Of a DNA stretch of 64,000 nucleotides, positions 44,457-53,668 are shown piece after piece. The notes under the pieces are model-generated. The model had not been told where the DNA came from. It saw nothing but the letters and a program-made list of their open reading frames with translations, and made no database searches. Positions within the stretch are counted from its first letter, which is position 1. Every line of letters starts with the position of its first letter. The translations under genes and the position numbers were made by a program. This DNA is from Chryseobacterium pennipullorum (lineage in GTDB: Bacteria; Bacteroidota; Bacteroidia; Flavobacteriales; Weeksellaceae): positions 62,001 to 126,000 of the forward strand of contig NZ_QNVV01000003.1 in NCBI RefSeq assembly GCF_003384725.1, given 5' to 3'.

Positions 44457-45125
44457 TTAAAAAAATAACAACTTCCAAAGCAGTAATAATGGTGCGATTT
44501 GGAGCGTGCAAATATACAAAAATTTATAATACCATTTCTCCGGAAGAATCTTGTTCTTGTGAAATAAATAGAAAAAAACCTTGAAGATGAACACAAAAGA
44601 AAAGAACAGGAAATAATATAAAAACATTTTATTTCTGTCTATGGGGAAGTAATAATGGGCTACACAAAGAATTATTAGCAAAAATGACAGAATAAAATAA
44701 AATTTTGTGGAGGTAAAGTAAAAAATAGTCCATTTTTTTCCATCACCTATACTTTGATAAAACAGAAATCCCAATGCGGATCTCGTGATATAAAAAAACA
44801 GAACAGCCAGTAAAGTATACCCGAATTTATTCAACTGATATCCAAAAAGCTGCAGGTCGGCAACGAATTTCGGAACCACAGGAATATACTGAGAGAGTAA
44901 AACTGACAAAGTAAGAGTCATCACGCAGGAGGTGATGATCCAGCTGGGAAGGTTGTTACTCGCGTCAAAATATTTTTGAAGTAGAAAATCTCTGAGGCTC
45001 GCGTCCCTTTCTATAATGTTCATCATGAAAACATATAAAAAGATGCAGCCTACAAGAATAAAAATTACCCAGTCATTATTCTCAGGTATTCTTACATGAT
45101 TGACGAAGTTCGGTGATCCTGGCAA
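44457..45125 (-). CDS. DUF4271 membrane protein
   Basis: 222 residues with about six transmembrane segments (DWVIFILVGCIFLYVFM, WIITSCVMTLTLSVLL, FGYTLLAVLFFYITRSALG, FYFILSFLLIILCVAHYYF, YYFLFFSFVFIFKVFFYLF, ICTLQIAPLLLLWKLL). It matches the DUF4271 family, which lies next to hemD in Flavobacteriia; its function is unknown. The start must be the TTG at 45125, because an in-frame stop lies two codons before it and no ATG or GTG occurs before the first membrane segment. Confidence 0.8.
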   Translation of the reverse strand: MPGSPNFVNHVRIPENNDWVIFILVGCIFLYVFMMNIIERDASLRDFLLQKYFDASNNLPSWIITSCVMTLTLSVLLSQYIPVVPKFVADLQLFGYQLNKFGYTLLAVLFFYITRSALGFLFYQSIGDGKKWTIFYFTSTKFYFILSFLLIILCVAHYYFPIDRNKMFLYYFLFFSFVFIFKVFFYLFHKNKILPEKWYYKFLYICTLQIAPLLLLWKLLFF

Positions 45126-45322
45126 ATTTTAATTTTTTTTTAGTTTTAATTTAACAGTACCATCTCACAGGCTGGCACGGATTTTCTTTTCCCATGATCT
45201 GTGAATGGAATAGCTAATCTATATTTCTCACTGGTTTTTGCATATCATTCAGATCTGCTGGACAAAAGTGATCTTTCGTCTGCATATTCTGTGAGAAATA
45301 TTTTTGCAAAATTATAGATTAT

Positions 45323-45360
45323 TTTGTATAAAATAAAAAGGTTAAATAAACTATCTTTGC
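45323..45360 (+). promoter_or_regulatory. Promoter of the GT2-tgt-LptF/G operon (TATCTTTGC)
   Basis: TATCTTTGC (45352-45360) fits TAnnTTTGC and ends 8 bases before the ATG at 45369, so the leader would be only a few bases. A TTTG at 45323-45326 is a possible -33 element, though the 25-base spacing is long. A second box, TATTTTTGC, lies at 45299-45307. Confidence 0.5.
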
Positions 45361-45368
45361 AGACTGAA

Positions 45369-46085
45369 ATGAAAAAACTCGTCATCATCCCAACCTATAA
45401 CGAAAAGGAAAATATTGAAAATATTATTTCCGCGGTTTTTGCATTGGAGGACGACTTTCATATTTTAGTGGTTGACGATTCTTCTCCGGATGGAACTGCA
45501 AACATAGTAAAAGCCTTGCAGAAAAGGCATCCGCATCACCTGCATTTGTCGGTAAGACACGTGAAAGACGGTCTGGGAAAGGCTTATATCCATGGTTTTA
45601 AATGGGCCATTGAGTATAAGTATGATTATATTTTTGAGATGGATGCTGATTTTTCGCATAATCCTAATGATCTTCCTAAACTTTTCGAGGCCTGTATGAA
45701 TGCCGATATGGTAATTGGCTCACGCTATTCAAAAGGGGTGAATGTGGTCAACTGGCCAATGGGGAGGGTTTTGCTGTCCTATTTTGCATCAAAATATGTA
45801 AGATTTGTTTTAGGTCTTCCGATTCATGATACCACAGCAGGATTTGTTTGCTTTTCCAGGAAAGTGCTGGAAGAGATTGGCTTGGATAATGTGAGACTGA
45901 AAGGCTATGGATTTCAGATTGAAATGAAATTCAGAGCGTATAAGAAAGGCTTCAGAATTGTAGAAGTTCCCATTATATTTACCAACAGGATCCTCGGAGA
46001 AAGTAAAATGAACGGGGGAATCATTCATGAAGCAGTTTTTGGTGTTTTAAACTTAAAGTGGAAATCCCTTATCAACAGATTATGA
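45369..46085 (+). CDS. Polyprenol-phosphate mannosyltransferase-like GT2 glycosyltransferase
   Basis: 238 residues. The GT-A fold of the dolichol-phosphate mannose synthase group shows in VIIPTYNEKENIENII (about residues 5-20), LVVDDSSPDGTANIV (DDxSPDGT donor site), DADFSHNPNDLPKLF (DxD-type metal site) and DTTAGFVCFSRKVLEEIG. It lacks the C-terminal membrane segments found in longer relatives, and probably transfers mannose or another sugar to a lipid carrier. The ATG at 45369 lies next to the promoter box; an upstream ATG at 45324 would place the start before the box. It is the first gene of the operon leading to tgt. Confidence 0.88.
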   Translation: MKKLVIIPTYNEKENIENIISAVFALEDDFHILVVDDSSPDGTANIVKALQKRHPHHLHLSVRHVKDGLGKAYIHGFKWAIEYKYDYIFEMDADFSHNPNDLPKLFEACMNADMVIGSRYSKGVNVVNWPMGRVLLSYFASKYVRFVLGLPIHDTTAGFVCFSRKVLEEIGLDNVRLKGYGFQIEMKFRAYKKGFRIVEVPIIFTNRILGESKMNGGIIHEAVFGVLNLKWKSLINRL

Positions 46086-46159
46086 AACAGAGCATGACTC
46101 ATTCTTCTCATACAGGGGAACATTTATATGCAAAGTTCCATCAGGCCTTTATACATTGG

Positions 46160-46528
46160 ATGAATAGGCTGGTCTTTATTTTCGTGTTAACAGGTCTGTT
46201 TTCATGCAGTGACTTTATTGATAAGCCTAAAAACCTTGTTGATAAAGAGGTTATGGCTGAGATTATTGCCGATTTTACGATTAATGAACAAGCCACCTAT
46301 ATGTATCTGAACAAAAATATGGAGGCAGGTACCCGGTTTATTCTAAAATCCCATAATGTGAAGCCAGCAGATTTTGTTGATAGCTTTAAATATTACGTAA
46401 TTAAAGATCAGATGGATGGTATTGCCAATGATGCAAAAGAAATACTGCTAAAAAAAGATCCTAAAGCGGAAAAATATATAAACGATAAACTGAAGAAGAA
46501 TGGAAGCATAGCTCCTTTGGTGAGATAA
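46160..46528 (+). CDS. DUF4296 lipoprotein
   Basis: 122 residues from ATG 46160, which directly begins a lipoprotein signal (MNRLVFIFVLTGLFSC, Cys16). The mature part (VDKEVMAEIIADFTINEQAT, KSHNVKPADFVDSFKYYV) matches the DUF4296 family of Bacteroidota, function unknown. Earlier in-frame ATGs exist at 46058 and 46082. The latter overlaps the GT2 stop as ATGA but would place 26 polar residues before the signal, so 46160 is preferred. It lies between GT2 and tgt on the same strand. Confidence 0.75.
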   Translation: MNRLVFIFVLTGLFSCSDFIDKPKNLVDKEVMAEIIADFTINEQATYMYLNKNMEAGTRFILKSHNVKPADFVDSFKYYVIKDQMDGIANDAKEILLKKDPKAEKYINDKLKKNGSIAPLVR

Positions 46529-46598
46529 TGATGCAGAAATATATTCCATTCCAATATAAAAGAAGTCACTGGCGACAGTGAATTAAAAAAGTATACGG

Positions 46599-47729
46599 AT
46601 GAAATTTTTTAATATAGAAAAAACCTCTGAAGGAAAAGCAAGAGCAGGGGAGATTACCACAGACCACGGAAAGATTCAGACTCCTATTTTTATGCCTGTG
46701 GGAACGGTGGCTAGTGTAAAAACGGTTCATCAGAGAGAATTAAAAGAAGATATCAAAGCCCAGATCATTCTGGGAAATACCTATCACCTGTACCTTCGTC
46801 CCGGTATGGAAACAATGCAGGATGCGGGTGGTTTACATAAATTTATGAACTGGGATCTTCCTATTCTTACAGATTCTGGTGGTTTTCAGGTGTTTTCATT
46901 GGCGAGCAACAGGAAAATGACAGAAGAAGGGGCCAGATTTAAATCCCATATTGATGGAAGCTATCACATGTTCTCTCCTGAAAGATCAATGGAAATTCAA
47001 AGACAGATCGGAGCCGATATTTTTATGGCCTTCGACGAATGTACTCCATATCCGTGTGAGTATAACCAGGCAAAATTGTCGATGGAGCTTACCCACCGAT
47101 GGCTGAAAAGATGTATTGACTGGACGAATGATAATCCTGAGCTGTATGGCCACAAACAAAGGCTTTTCCCAATCGTTCAGGGATCTACCTATTCTGATTT
47201 GAGAAAAATTTCTGCTGAAGTGATTTCTGAAGCAGGAGCTGAAGGAAATGCTATTGGAGGGCTTTCTGTAGGAGAGCCGGAAGAAGAAATGTACAGAATC
47301 ACAGATGAAGTAACAGACATTCTTCCCAAAGAGAAACCAAGATACCTGATGGGCGTAGGAACTCCGTGGAATATCCTTGAATCTATCGGCCTGGGAATCG
47401 ATATGATGGATTGTGTAATGCCGACAAGAAATGCCAGAAATGCCATGCTCTTTACATGGCAGGGGGTAATGAACCTTAAAAATGAAAAGTGGAAGCGCGA
47501 TTTTTCTCCTCTGGACGAATTCGGAACCAGTTTCGTAGACAGAGAATATTCAAAGGCGTATCTTCGTCACTTGTTTGTGTCTAAAGAATATCTGGCAAAA
47601 CAAATTGCTTCTATCCATAACCTTGCGTTTTACCTTGATCTGGTAAAAGTAGCAAGAGAACATATCCTTGCAGGGGATTTTTATGAGTGGAAAAACTCTG
47701 TAGTTCCTGTTCTAAGACAAAGACTTTAA
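46599..47729 (+). CDS. tgt: tRNA-guanine transglycosylase (queuine tRNA-ribosyltransferase)
   Basis: 376 residues. It exchanges guanine-34 for preQ1 in queuosine tRNAs. Clear motifs are LTDSGGFQVFSLA (about 89-101, catalytic Asp), FDECTPYP, IGGLSVGEPEEEMY (about 218-231) and YLMGVGTPWNILESIGLGID, followed by MDCVMPTRNARN with the second Asp. The zinc-binding CxCxxC found in most bacterial Tgt proteins is absent: where it should be, near residue 310, the sequence reads DEFGTSFVDREYS. Bacteroidota Tgt proteins I recall share this loss. LptF/G follows after 6 bases. Confidence 0.92.
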   Translation: MKFFNIEKTSEGKARAGEITTDHGKIQTPIFMPVGTVASVKTVHQRELKEDIKAQIILGNTYHLYLRPGMETMQDAGGLHKFMNWDLPILTDSGGFQVFSLASNRKMTEEGARFKSHIDGSYHMFSPERSMEIQRQIGADIFMAFDECTPYPCEYNQAKLSMELTHRWLKRCIDWTNDNPELYGHKQRLFPIVQGSTYSDLRKISAEVISEAGAEGNAIGGLSVGEPEEEMYRITDEVTDILPKEKPRYLMGVGTPWNILESIGLGIDMMDCVMPTRNARNAMLFTWQGVMNLKNEKWKRDFSPLDEFGTSFVDREYSKAYLRHLFVSKEYLAKQIASIHNLAFYLDLVKVAREHILAGDFYEWKNSVVPVLRQRL

Positions 47730-47735
47730 AAGACT

Positions 47736-48848
47736 ATGCTTAAGATCGTAGACAGATATATCATCAAAAAATATCTTGGAACATTCAGTTTCATGCTCAT
47801 ACTGCTGTCTATAGTAGTCCTTGTGATAGATGTTCAGCAGAAGATCCCGAGAATTGAAAATGCAAAGGCTATTGATCCTAAACTGGATCTGGTTTATTTT
47901 CTTCTCCATTTTTATCCTTTCTGGATTATAAATCTTGTGGTAACATTCCTGTCTATCCTGGTATTTATTACCGTAATCTACTTCACCTCCAGAATGGCAA
48001 ACAATACGGAAATTGTAGCCATTATCAGTAGTGGTGCGAGTTTTCACAGGTTTGCAAAGCCCTATCTTTACACTTCCATTCTGATTGCTTTATTGTCTCT
48101 TACAGTCAATCATATGGTGCTTCCATGGGCCAATATCAAGAAAAATGAGCTGGAAGCCTATACCTATAATGCGGCCAATAAAGAAAAGATCTTAGGAACG
48201 GCACCCGCTTCCTCACAGCTCAGCAAAACCGAATATATTTTTGTTGAATCCTGGAACAAAAGAGAGAAAAGAGGATCCAGCTTCGTATATCAGAAATTTG
48301 ATAAAGACCGCAGAATGTTGTTTGAGCTCAAAGCCACTGAAGTATTCTGGGATGCCGCTAAAAAACAGTTTGTTTTAAATAATTATTCAGAAAAGACCAT
48401 CAATAAAGACAACTCGGAGAAGCTGGGCAACGGAACAGAGCTGAGAAAAAACTATGGACATTCTCCGGAAGAACTTTTCCCGAATGAGCTATTGGGGCAG
48501 AATAAAACTACACCCGAGCTTGTGAAATTTATTCAGAGGGAGAAGGAAAGAGGAAACAGTAACCTGAACTCTTATCTTAACGAGCTGCACCAGCGGACCT
48601 CCATGCCTGTCTCTATCATAATTCTTACCTTTTTGGCGTTGTCTTTGGCTTCACAAAAGAAAAGAGGAGGGTTGGGAATTAATCTCGCGATAGGAATTTC
48701 ATTGGCGTTTCTGTTCGTATTTTCTTTTGAGGCTCTAAAAGTAGTTTCTGAAAACAAAAGCTTGTCTCCGGCGGTGGCGATGTGGCTGCCCAATATGGTA
48801 TTCCTGCCACTTACTTTATATCTCTACCTTAAAAGAGCCAATCAGTAA
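47736..48848 (+). CDS. LptF/LptG-family lipopolysaccharide export permease
   Basis: 370 residues with N-terminal membrane segments (YLGTFSFMLILLSIVVLVI, YPFWIINLVVTFLSILVFI, PYLYTSILIALLSLTVNHM), a periplasmic domain (about 130-280) and C-terminal segments (MPVSIIILTFLALSLAS, GINLAIGISLAFLFVFSF, PNMVFLPLTLYLYL). It is the permease class of the LPS transport complex. I leave the symbol blank because LptF and LptG cannot be told apart here. It starts 6 bases after tgt. Its last 7 bases overlap the convergent birA gene. Confidence 0.87.
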   Translation: MLKIVDRYIIKKYLGTFSFMLILLSIVVLVIDVQQKIPRIENAKAIDPKLDLVYFLLHFYPFWIINLVVTFLSILVFITVIYFTSRMANNTEIVAIISSGASFHRFAKPYLYTSILIALLSLTVNHMVLPWANIKKNELEAYTYNAANKEKILGTAPASSQLSKTEYIFVESWNKREKRGSSFVYQKFDKDRRMLFELKATEVFWDAAKKQFVLNNYSEKTINKDNSEKLGNGTELRKNYGHSPEELFPNELLGQNKTTPELVKFIQREKERGNSNLNSYLNELHQRTSMPVSIIILTFLALSLASQKKRGGLGINLAIGISLAFLFVFSFEALKVVSENKSLSPAVAMWLPNMVFLPLTLYLYLKRANQ

Positions 48849-49555
48849 AGAAGTTTTATCTGTTTATGATAGAAAGATCGCATTCCGCTTTCCAGCTCAA
48901 CCCATAGTTCTCCCTGGGGGTCTGCATTCCGGATAATGCCATTTTGTCTCTCTTTGTCAATTTCAAAGACCGATATTTCGTCTTTCCGGAACAGATTTTT
49001 ATTGAATTCGTTCAGGATTTCTTCTTCAGAAGGAATATTCCTTAGTTTTTCCGTCAGAAATTCCTGAAGCTGAAAAGCAAGGTCCTCAAGGCTAAATTCT
49101 TTCCCAGTCTGGGTCAGAAGTGATCCGGCACTGGAAATTTCATCAAATTTGTCCTGCAGGACATTGATGCCGGCACCAATGATAAAATAATTATTTCGAT
49201 TAATTTTTTTCTTTTCTATTAATATTCCCACTATTTTTTTACCTTTAAGGATAATATCATTAGGCCACTTGATTTTGACGTCATGATCAGCCATTTTGGC
49301 AAGGAAATCCCTGATAATAATTGCGGTATAATAATTGAATATAAAGTCGGAACACAGGATGTTTTGAGTGTTCACTGCCAGCGTATAAGCGAGGTTTTTT
49401 CCGGCAGTCTGAGTCCATACATTTCCATACTGTCCGCGGCCTTTGGTCTGGTTGAAAGTATGAAGTCCGATAAAATCTGAATTTTCATAAAGTAAAAACT
49501 TTGATATTTCGTCATTAGTAGAAGAACATTCTTTCAGGTAAAAGAGTTGGCTCAT
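48842..49555 (-). CDS. birA: Biotin--[acetyl-CoA-carboxylase] ligase
   Basis: 237 residues, cytoplasmic, without the N-terminal HTH of E. coli BirA, so a ligase only and not a repressor. Motifs are LKECSSTNDEISKFL at the start, TKGRGQYGNVWTQTAGKNLA (the biotinyl-AMP loop, about 39-58), IKWPNDIILKGKKIVGILIE (about 99-118) and GAGINVL. It joins biotin to carboxyl carrier proteins. Its stop codon end overlaps the 3' end of the LptF/G gene by 7 bases on the opposite strand. Confidence 0.92.
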   Translation of the reverse strand: MSQLFYLKECSSTNDEISKFLLYENSDFIGLHTFNQTKGRGQYGNVWTQTAGKNLAYTLAVNTQNILCSDFIFNYYTAIIIRDFLAKMADHDVKIKWPNDIILKGKKIVGILIEKKKINRNNYFIIGAGINVLQDKFDEISSAGSLLTQTGKEFSLEDLAFQLQEFLTEKLRNIPSEEEILNEFNKNLFRKDEISVFEIDKERQNGIIRNADPQGELWVELESGMRSFYHKQIKLLY

Positions 49556-49614
49556 TTAAGAAAACTTTAAGACATTAAGGGGGTAAAAGTAAGGTTAAAG
49601 TAAAGAAAAAACAA

Positions 49615-49623
49615 TAAATTTGC
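49615..49623 (+). promoter_or_regulatory. TAAATTTGC -7 box for rsfS-ftsH
   Basis: A full match to TAnnTTTGC, 19 bases before the rsfS start at 49643, in the gap divergent from birA. No TTTG was seen at the usual -33 distance. Predicted leader about 15 nt. Confidence 0.5.
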
Positions 49624-49642
49624 AGATTATAGTATTTTTTTA

Positions 49643-50008
49643 ATGAATAAAACAACAGAAAAACAAGAATTATTAGATAAAATCGTTGAAGCTATCCAGG
49701 ATGTAAAAGGTGAAGATATCATGGTCTTCGATCTTTCCAACATTGAAAACTCAGTAGCAGAAACGTTCGTAATCTGTAGCGGAAACTCAAACACGCAGGT
49801 GGCTGCATTGGCAGGAAGCGTAGAGAAGAAGGTACGAAACGAACTTAAGGAAAGACCTTGGCATGTGGAAGGTACTGAGAACGCGATGTGGGTATTGGTG
49901 GATTATGTTTCGGTGGTGGTTCATATATTTCAAAAACAGGTACGGGAGTACTATGACATCGAAGAGCTTTGGGGTGACGCTGTCATTACCAAAATTGAAA
50001 ATGAGTAA
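49643..50008 (+). CDS. rsfS: Ribosome silencing factor RsfS
   Basis: 121 residues. RsfS binds ribosomal protein L14 and blocks subunit joining under poor nutrition. The compact family fold is visible: DIMVFDLSNIENSVAETFVI (about 26-45), CSGNSNTQVAALAGSVEKKV, WHVEGTENAMWVLVDYVSVV, HIFQKQVREYYDIEELWGDA. It lies 20 bases before ftsH on the same strand, the usual flavobacterial order. ATG at 49643. Confidence 0.93.
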   Translation: MNKTTEKQELLDKIVEAIQDVKGEDIMVFDLSNIENSVAETFVICSGNSNTQVAALAGSVEKKVRNELKERPWHVEGTENAMWVLVDYVSVVVHIFQKQVREYYDIEELWGDAVITKIENE

Positions 50009-50028
50009 TAAAATTTTAAAAAGTATAA

Positions 50029-52050
50029 ATGAATAATAAAGGATTCAACTGGTTCTTTCCTATTGCAATCATAGCTCTTTTGCTATTCTTTGGCTCCAAT
50101 TTCCTAGGAGGTGACGCTGCAAAATCTATTGATGAAGATGGTTTCTTTAGAGAAATGCAGGCGGGGAAAGTCCAGAATATAATTATATACAAAGACATAG
50201 AGAAAGCGGATGTTTTCCTGACAAAAGAAGCAAAATCAGCAACGGTTGCCAAATCTGGCAAAGAAAACAACCCTCTTTCTGCATTTGAAATGGCTCCTAA
50301 AGCAGACTATTCTGTAAAATATGGAGACCTTCAACTTTTCCTTCAGAAATTTGAACAGATAAAAGCTGATAATCCGGCGATAAAAACAGCAAAAGACTAT
50401 GGAGCAGGCAAAAGTCCGTTCATGGATATTCTGGTGTCTGCATTGATCTGGATTGCCATTCTGGGATTATTCTACTTCCTTCTTTTCAGAAAGATGGGCG
50501 GTGGCGGAGGTCATGGCGGACAGATTTTCTCTATCGGAAAATCAAAAGCCAAGCTTTTTGACGAAAAAGAAAGAATTCAGGTAACATTCAAGGATGTTGC
50601 AGGACTGGAAGGTGCCAAAGAAGAAGTTCAGGAAGTTGTGGACTTCTTGAAAAACTCTGAAAAATATACCAAGCTGGGAGGTAAAATTCCTAAAGGTGTT
50701 CTTTTGGTAGGCCCTCCGGGAACCGGTAAAACATTGCTGGCAAAAGCTGTTGCCGGCGAAGCTAAAGTACCGTTCTTCTCCCTTTCAGGATCTGACTTTG
50801 TTGAAATGTTTGTAGGAGTAGGAGCTTCAAGGGTAAGAGACCTTTTTGCCCAGGCAAAAGCGAAATCTCCGGCGATCATCTTTATCGATGAGATTGATGC
50901 CATCGGACGTGCAAGAGGAAAAAATAATTTCTCAGGCGGAAACGACGAAAGAGAAAACACCCTGAATCAGCTTCTTACCGAGATGGATGGTTTCGGAACC
51001 GATACCAACGTTATTGTAATGGCTGCGACCAACAGAGCCGATATCCTGGATAAAGCTTTAATGAGAGCAGGACGTTTTGACCGTTCCATTTATGTGGATC
51101 TTCCTGAGCTACACGAAAGAAGACAGATCTTTGATGTACATTTGAAAAAGATCAAACTTGATGACAATGTAGACAGAGAGTTCCTGGCAAAACAAACTCC
51201 CGGATTCAGTGGAGCCGATATTGCCAATGTGTGTAACGAAGCAGCCCTGATTGCAGCAAGAAATAATCATACTTCCGTAACCAAGCAGGATTTCCTTGAT
51301 GCGGTGGATAGGATCATTGGTGGTCTTGAAAAGAAAAATAAAGCAATCAAGCCTTCTGAAAAAAGAAGAGTGGCATATCATGAAGCAGGACACGCTACCA
51401 TCTCATGGCTGGTAGAACATGCCTCTCCGCTTTTAAAAGTAACGATTGTTCCGAGAGGACGTTCATTAGGAGCAGCATGGTATCTTCCTGAAGAAAGACA
51501 GCTTACCACTACAGAGCAGATGCTTGATGAAATGTGTGCAACATTGGGAGGAAGAGCAGCAGAACAGGTGATCTTCAACAATATTTCCACAGGAGCTTTA
51601 TCTGACCTTGAAAATGTGACGAAAAGAGCTCAGGCGATGGTTACCATCTATGGATTGAGCCCGAATATCGGAAACATCTCTTATTATGACAGCTCCGGCC
51701 AGTCTGAGTATAATTTTGGAAAACCTTATTCTGAGGAAACCGCTACAAAAATTGATGCCGAGATCAAATCGATCATCGAAAATCAATACGAAAGAGCGGT
51801 AAGAATCCTTGACGAAAATAAGGACAAACTGGATGCTTTGGCAAATAAACTCCTGGAGAAAGAAGTTATTTTCCGTGAAGACCTGGAAGATATTTTCGGA
51901 AAGAGAGCATGGGATCCTGAATTGACAGAAAAACCGGTTACCAATACTATTCCGGAAAAAGATCTGCCAGAAGTACTAACAGCTCCCCAGATCAAAGAAA
52001 AGGAGGAAGAAAGCGAAATACAGGCTCCTGAAAGCCCGACGCAGCTTTAA
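50029..52050 (+). CDS. ftsH: ATP-dependent zinc metalloprotease FtsH
   Basis: 673 residues, inner membrane. It degrades misassembled membrane proteins and regulatory proteins. An N-terminal TM (about 6-24), a periplasmic domain, and a second TM (about 135-155, [20 protein letters not shown]) precede the AAA module: Walker A GPPGTGKT (about 228-235), Walker [16 protein letters not shown], and the second region of homology ending AGRFDRSIY. The protease zinc site is HEAGH at 451-455. The C-terminal tail is acidic ([15 protein letters not shown]). A strong terminator follows, so rsfS-ftsH form a two-gene unit. Confidence 0.96.
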   Translation: MNNKGFNWFFPIAIIALLLFFGSNFLGGDAAKSIDEDGFFREMQAGKVQNIIIYKDIEKADVFLTKEAKSATVAKSGKENNPLSAFEMAPKADYSVKYGDLQLFLQKFEQIKADNPAIKTAKDYGAGKSPFMDILVSALIWIAILGLFYFLLFRKMGGGGGHGGQIFSIGKSKAKLFDEKERIQVTFKDVAGLEGAKEEVQEVVDFLKNSEKYTKLGGKIPKGVLLVGPPGTGKTLLAKAVAGEAKVPFFSLSGSDFVEMFVGVGASRVRDLFAQAKAKSPAIIFIDEIDAIGRARGKNNFSGGNDERENTLNQLLTEMDGFGTDTNVIVMAATNRADILDKALMRAGRFDRSIYVDLPELHERRQIFDVHLKKIKLDDNVDREFLAKQTPGFSGADIANVCNEAALIAARNNHTSVTKQDFLDAVDRIIGGLEKKNKAIKPSEKRRVAYHEAGHATISWLVEHASPLLKVTIVPRGRSLGAAWYLPEERQLTTTEQMLDEMCATLGGRAAEQVIFNNISTGALSDLENVTKRAQAMVTIYGLSPNIGNISYYDSSGQSEYNFGKPYSEETATKIDAEIKSIIENQYERAVRILDENKDKLDALANKLLEKEVIFREDLEDIFGKRAWDPELTEKPVTNTIPEKDLPEVLTAPQIKEKEEESEIQAPESPTQL

Positions 52051-52072
52051 TACCTCAAAAAAATAAAACGGT

Positions 52073-52107
52073 AAAAAACCTGACAACCTCAAATTGTCAG
52101 GTTTTTT
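52073..52107 (+). terminator. Strong intrinsic terminator after ftsH
   Basis: A 14-bp stem (52073-52086 with 52094-52107), ACCTGACAA/TTGTCAGGT at its core, flanked by A and T runs. It lies 22 bases after the ftsH stop. Confidence 0.9.
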
Positions 52108-52124
52108 CATATTTAAAGAGATAT

Positions 52125-52158
52125 TTTGAACGCTATTGTAATTTATTTTCTATTTTTG
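52125..52158 (+). promoter_or_regulatory. Promoter of the LUD-cdsA-psd operon
   Basis: TTTG (52125-52128), 22 bases, then TATTTTTG (52151-52158): a good Bacteroidota -33/-7 pair right after the ftsH terminator. The TTG start of the LUD gene is 28 bases past the box. Confidence 0.6.
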
Positions 52159-52185
52159 TATAAAGTTGACTAAAAATAGATTAAG

Positions 52186-52767
52186 TTGAATTTATTCAAG
52201 AGGATTGTAAGCAAACTTACCAACCAGCCTGAAGAAGAGGATAAACAGAGCCTGGAGAAGCTTGGGGATTCGCTGAAAAATGCGGATCTTGACTATAAGT
52301 TTGCGCAATTATTTACGCATTCAGGGGGATTTTTTAATTATTGTGCAGATGAAGCGGAAGCTCTACAAACTTTAAATCAGATTATCAAGATAGAAGGTAT
52401 TGGCAACCTTTTCTGTTGGGATAAAGAACTTCAGAACTTCTTAAATGTTGTGAAGTCTGCCTATACTTCAGAATTGCAATCGTCCAATGATGCTGCATTC
52501 ATTACCTGTGAATATTTGATCGCATATGATGGAAGGATTATGCTTTCCCATAATAATATCCTTCATTACCATTCCTCAAGGCTTCCCGATAAGATCATCA
52601 TCATTGCCAATGTTTCTCAGATTGTGAATAACCTGAATGATGCCATGGGAAAAATAAAAAGAAATGGAAATATCAAGAACCTAACTTCCATCAGTGGGAG
52701 CCAGTCTAAAATGGACAGTTCTTCCAATTCCAATACAAAACTATTTCTATTGCTGCTTGAAGATTAA
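52186..52767 (+). CDS. LUD-domain (LutC/YkgG-like) protein
   Basis: 193 residues starting at TTG 52186; no ATG lies in a sensible position upstream. The sequence has weak LUD-domain character (LFTHSGGFFNYCADEAEALQ, NDAAFITCEYLIAYDGRIML, LPDKIIIIANVSQIVNNLND), a fold used in lactate utilisation proteins, but no iron-sulfur cysteines are present. This gene between ftsH and cdsA is conserved in Flavobacteriia. Its biochemical function is unknown to me. cdsA starts 24 bases downstream. Confidence 0.75.
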   Translation: MNLFKRIVSKLTNQPEEEDKQSLEKLGDSLKNADLDYKFAQLFTHSGGFFNYCADEAEALQTLNQIIKIEGIGNLFCWDKELQNFLNVVKSAYTSELQSSNDAAFITCEYLIAYDGRIMLSHNNILHYHSSRLPDKIIIIANVSQIVNNLNDAMGKIKRNGNIKNLTSISGSQSKMDSSSNSNTKLFLLLLED

Positions 52768-52791
52768 GCACCCACTTCTAAATTTTAAATT

Positions 52792-53664
52792 TTGGACAAA
52801 AACCTCATTCAAAGAACCATTTCAGGCCTGGTCTATGTAGCCATTATCATTCTCTGCTCAACTCCACTGGGAGCACAGCTTATCAATAGTGTTTTTCCGG
52901 GGATTATTCAACAGCAGTATCTGTATTACGGGTTGATGAGCCTTTTGCTTGTAGTGGGTACTTGGGAGTCTGTTAAAATCATGAAATTCGGAAAAGGGTA
53001 CGAAAAGTGGGTGGTTTTTCCAATGGCTATTTTTATATTTTATATTTTTTCCAAAAGATATTTTCATCACGATTTCTTTTTTGACTTCAGGCTGAGTGAA
53101 ATTCTGGCGCTTGCGCTGATCGGGATTGCAGTAGTGACACTGTTTAAGTATCCCACCGAATTATATTATGACAGCGGAAAACTTATTTTTACAGTTATTT
53201 ACGTGGCTCTTCCCTTCAGTTTTGCCTTAGGCCTGCCGAAGTTTTCGAGTTATAATGATACATTCTCTCTGGAGGTCCTTTTCCTGTTTATTCTGATATG
53301 GAGTAGTGATACTTTTGCCTATCTGGTTGGAAAATTCTTTGGAAAACATAAAATGGCTCCTAAAATCTCACCCAAAAAAACATGGGAAGGGTATGCGGGA
53401 GGAGTAGTGCTGACGTTAGTGTTGTCCTACTTTATAGAACATTATCAACCCGAACTGAGAGGAAACTGGATGGTTGTAGGCTTCCTGGTGGCAGCTTTTG
53501 CACCGCTGGGAGATTTGGTAGAGAGCCAGCTGAAAAGAAATTTCGGTGTGAAAGACAGTGGAAACATCATTCCCGGACATGGAGGTGTTTTAGATCGACT
53601 GGATAGTTTTATTATCTGCGTTCCTGTCGTATATTTGTACTTTATTTTAGAAAAATTTATTTAG
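52792..53664 (+). CDS. cdsA: Phosphatidate cytidylyltransferase
   Basis: 290 residues, about eight membrane segments. It makes CDP-diacylglycerol from phosphatidic acid and CTP at the inner membrane. The family signature is complete near the C-terminus: KISPKKTWEGYAGGVVLT (about 190-207), then APLGDLVESQLKRNFGVKDS and IIPGHGGVLDRLDS. The start is TTG at 52792, the second TTG start in a row in this operon. psd begins 4 bases after the stop, so phospholipid headgroup genes are coupled. Confidence 0.94.
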   Translation: MDKNLIQRTISGLVYVAIIILCSTPLGAQLINSVFPGIIQQQYLYYGLMSLLLVVGTWESVKIMKFGKGYEKWVVFPMAIFIFYIFSKRYFHHDFFFDFRLSEILALALIGIAVVTLFKYPTELYYDSGKLIFTVIYVALPFSFALGLPKFSSYNDTFSLEVLFLFILIWSSDTFAYLVGKFFGKHKMAPKISPKKTWEGYAGGVVLTLVLSYFIEHYQPELRGNWMVVGFLVAAFAPLGDLVESQLKRNFGVKDSGNIIPGHGGVLDRLDSFIICVPVVYLYFILEKFI

Positions 53665-53668
53665 TCTC

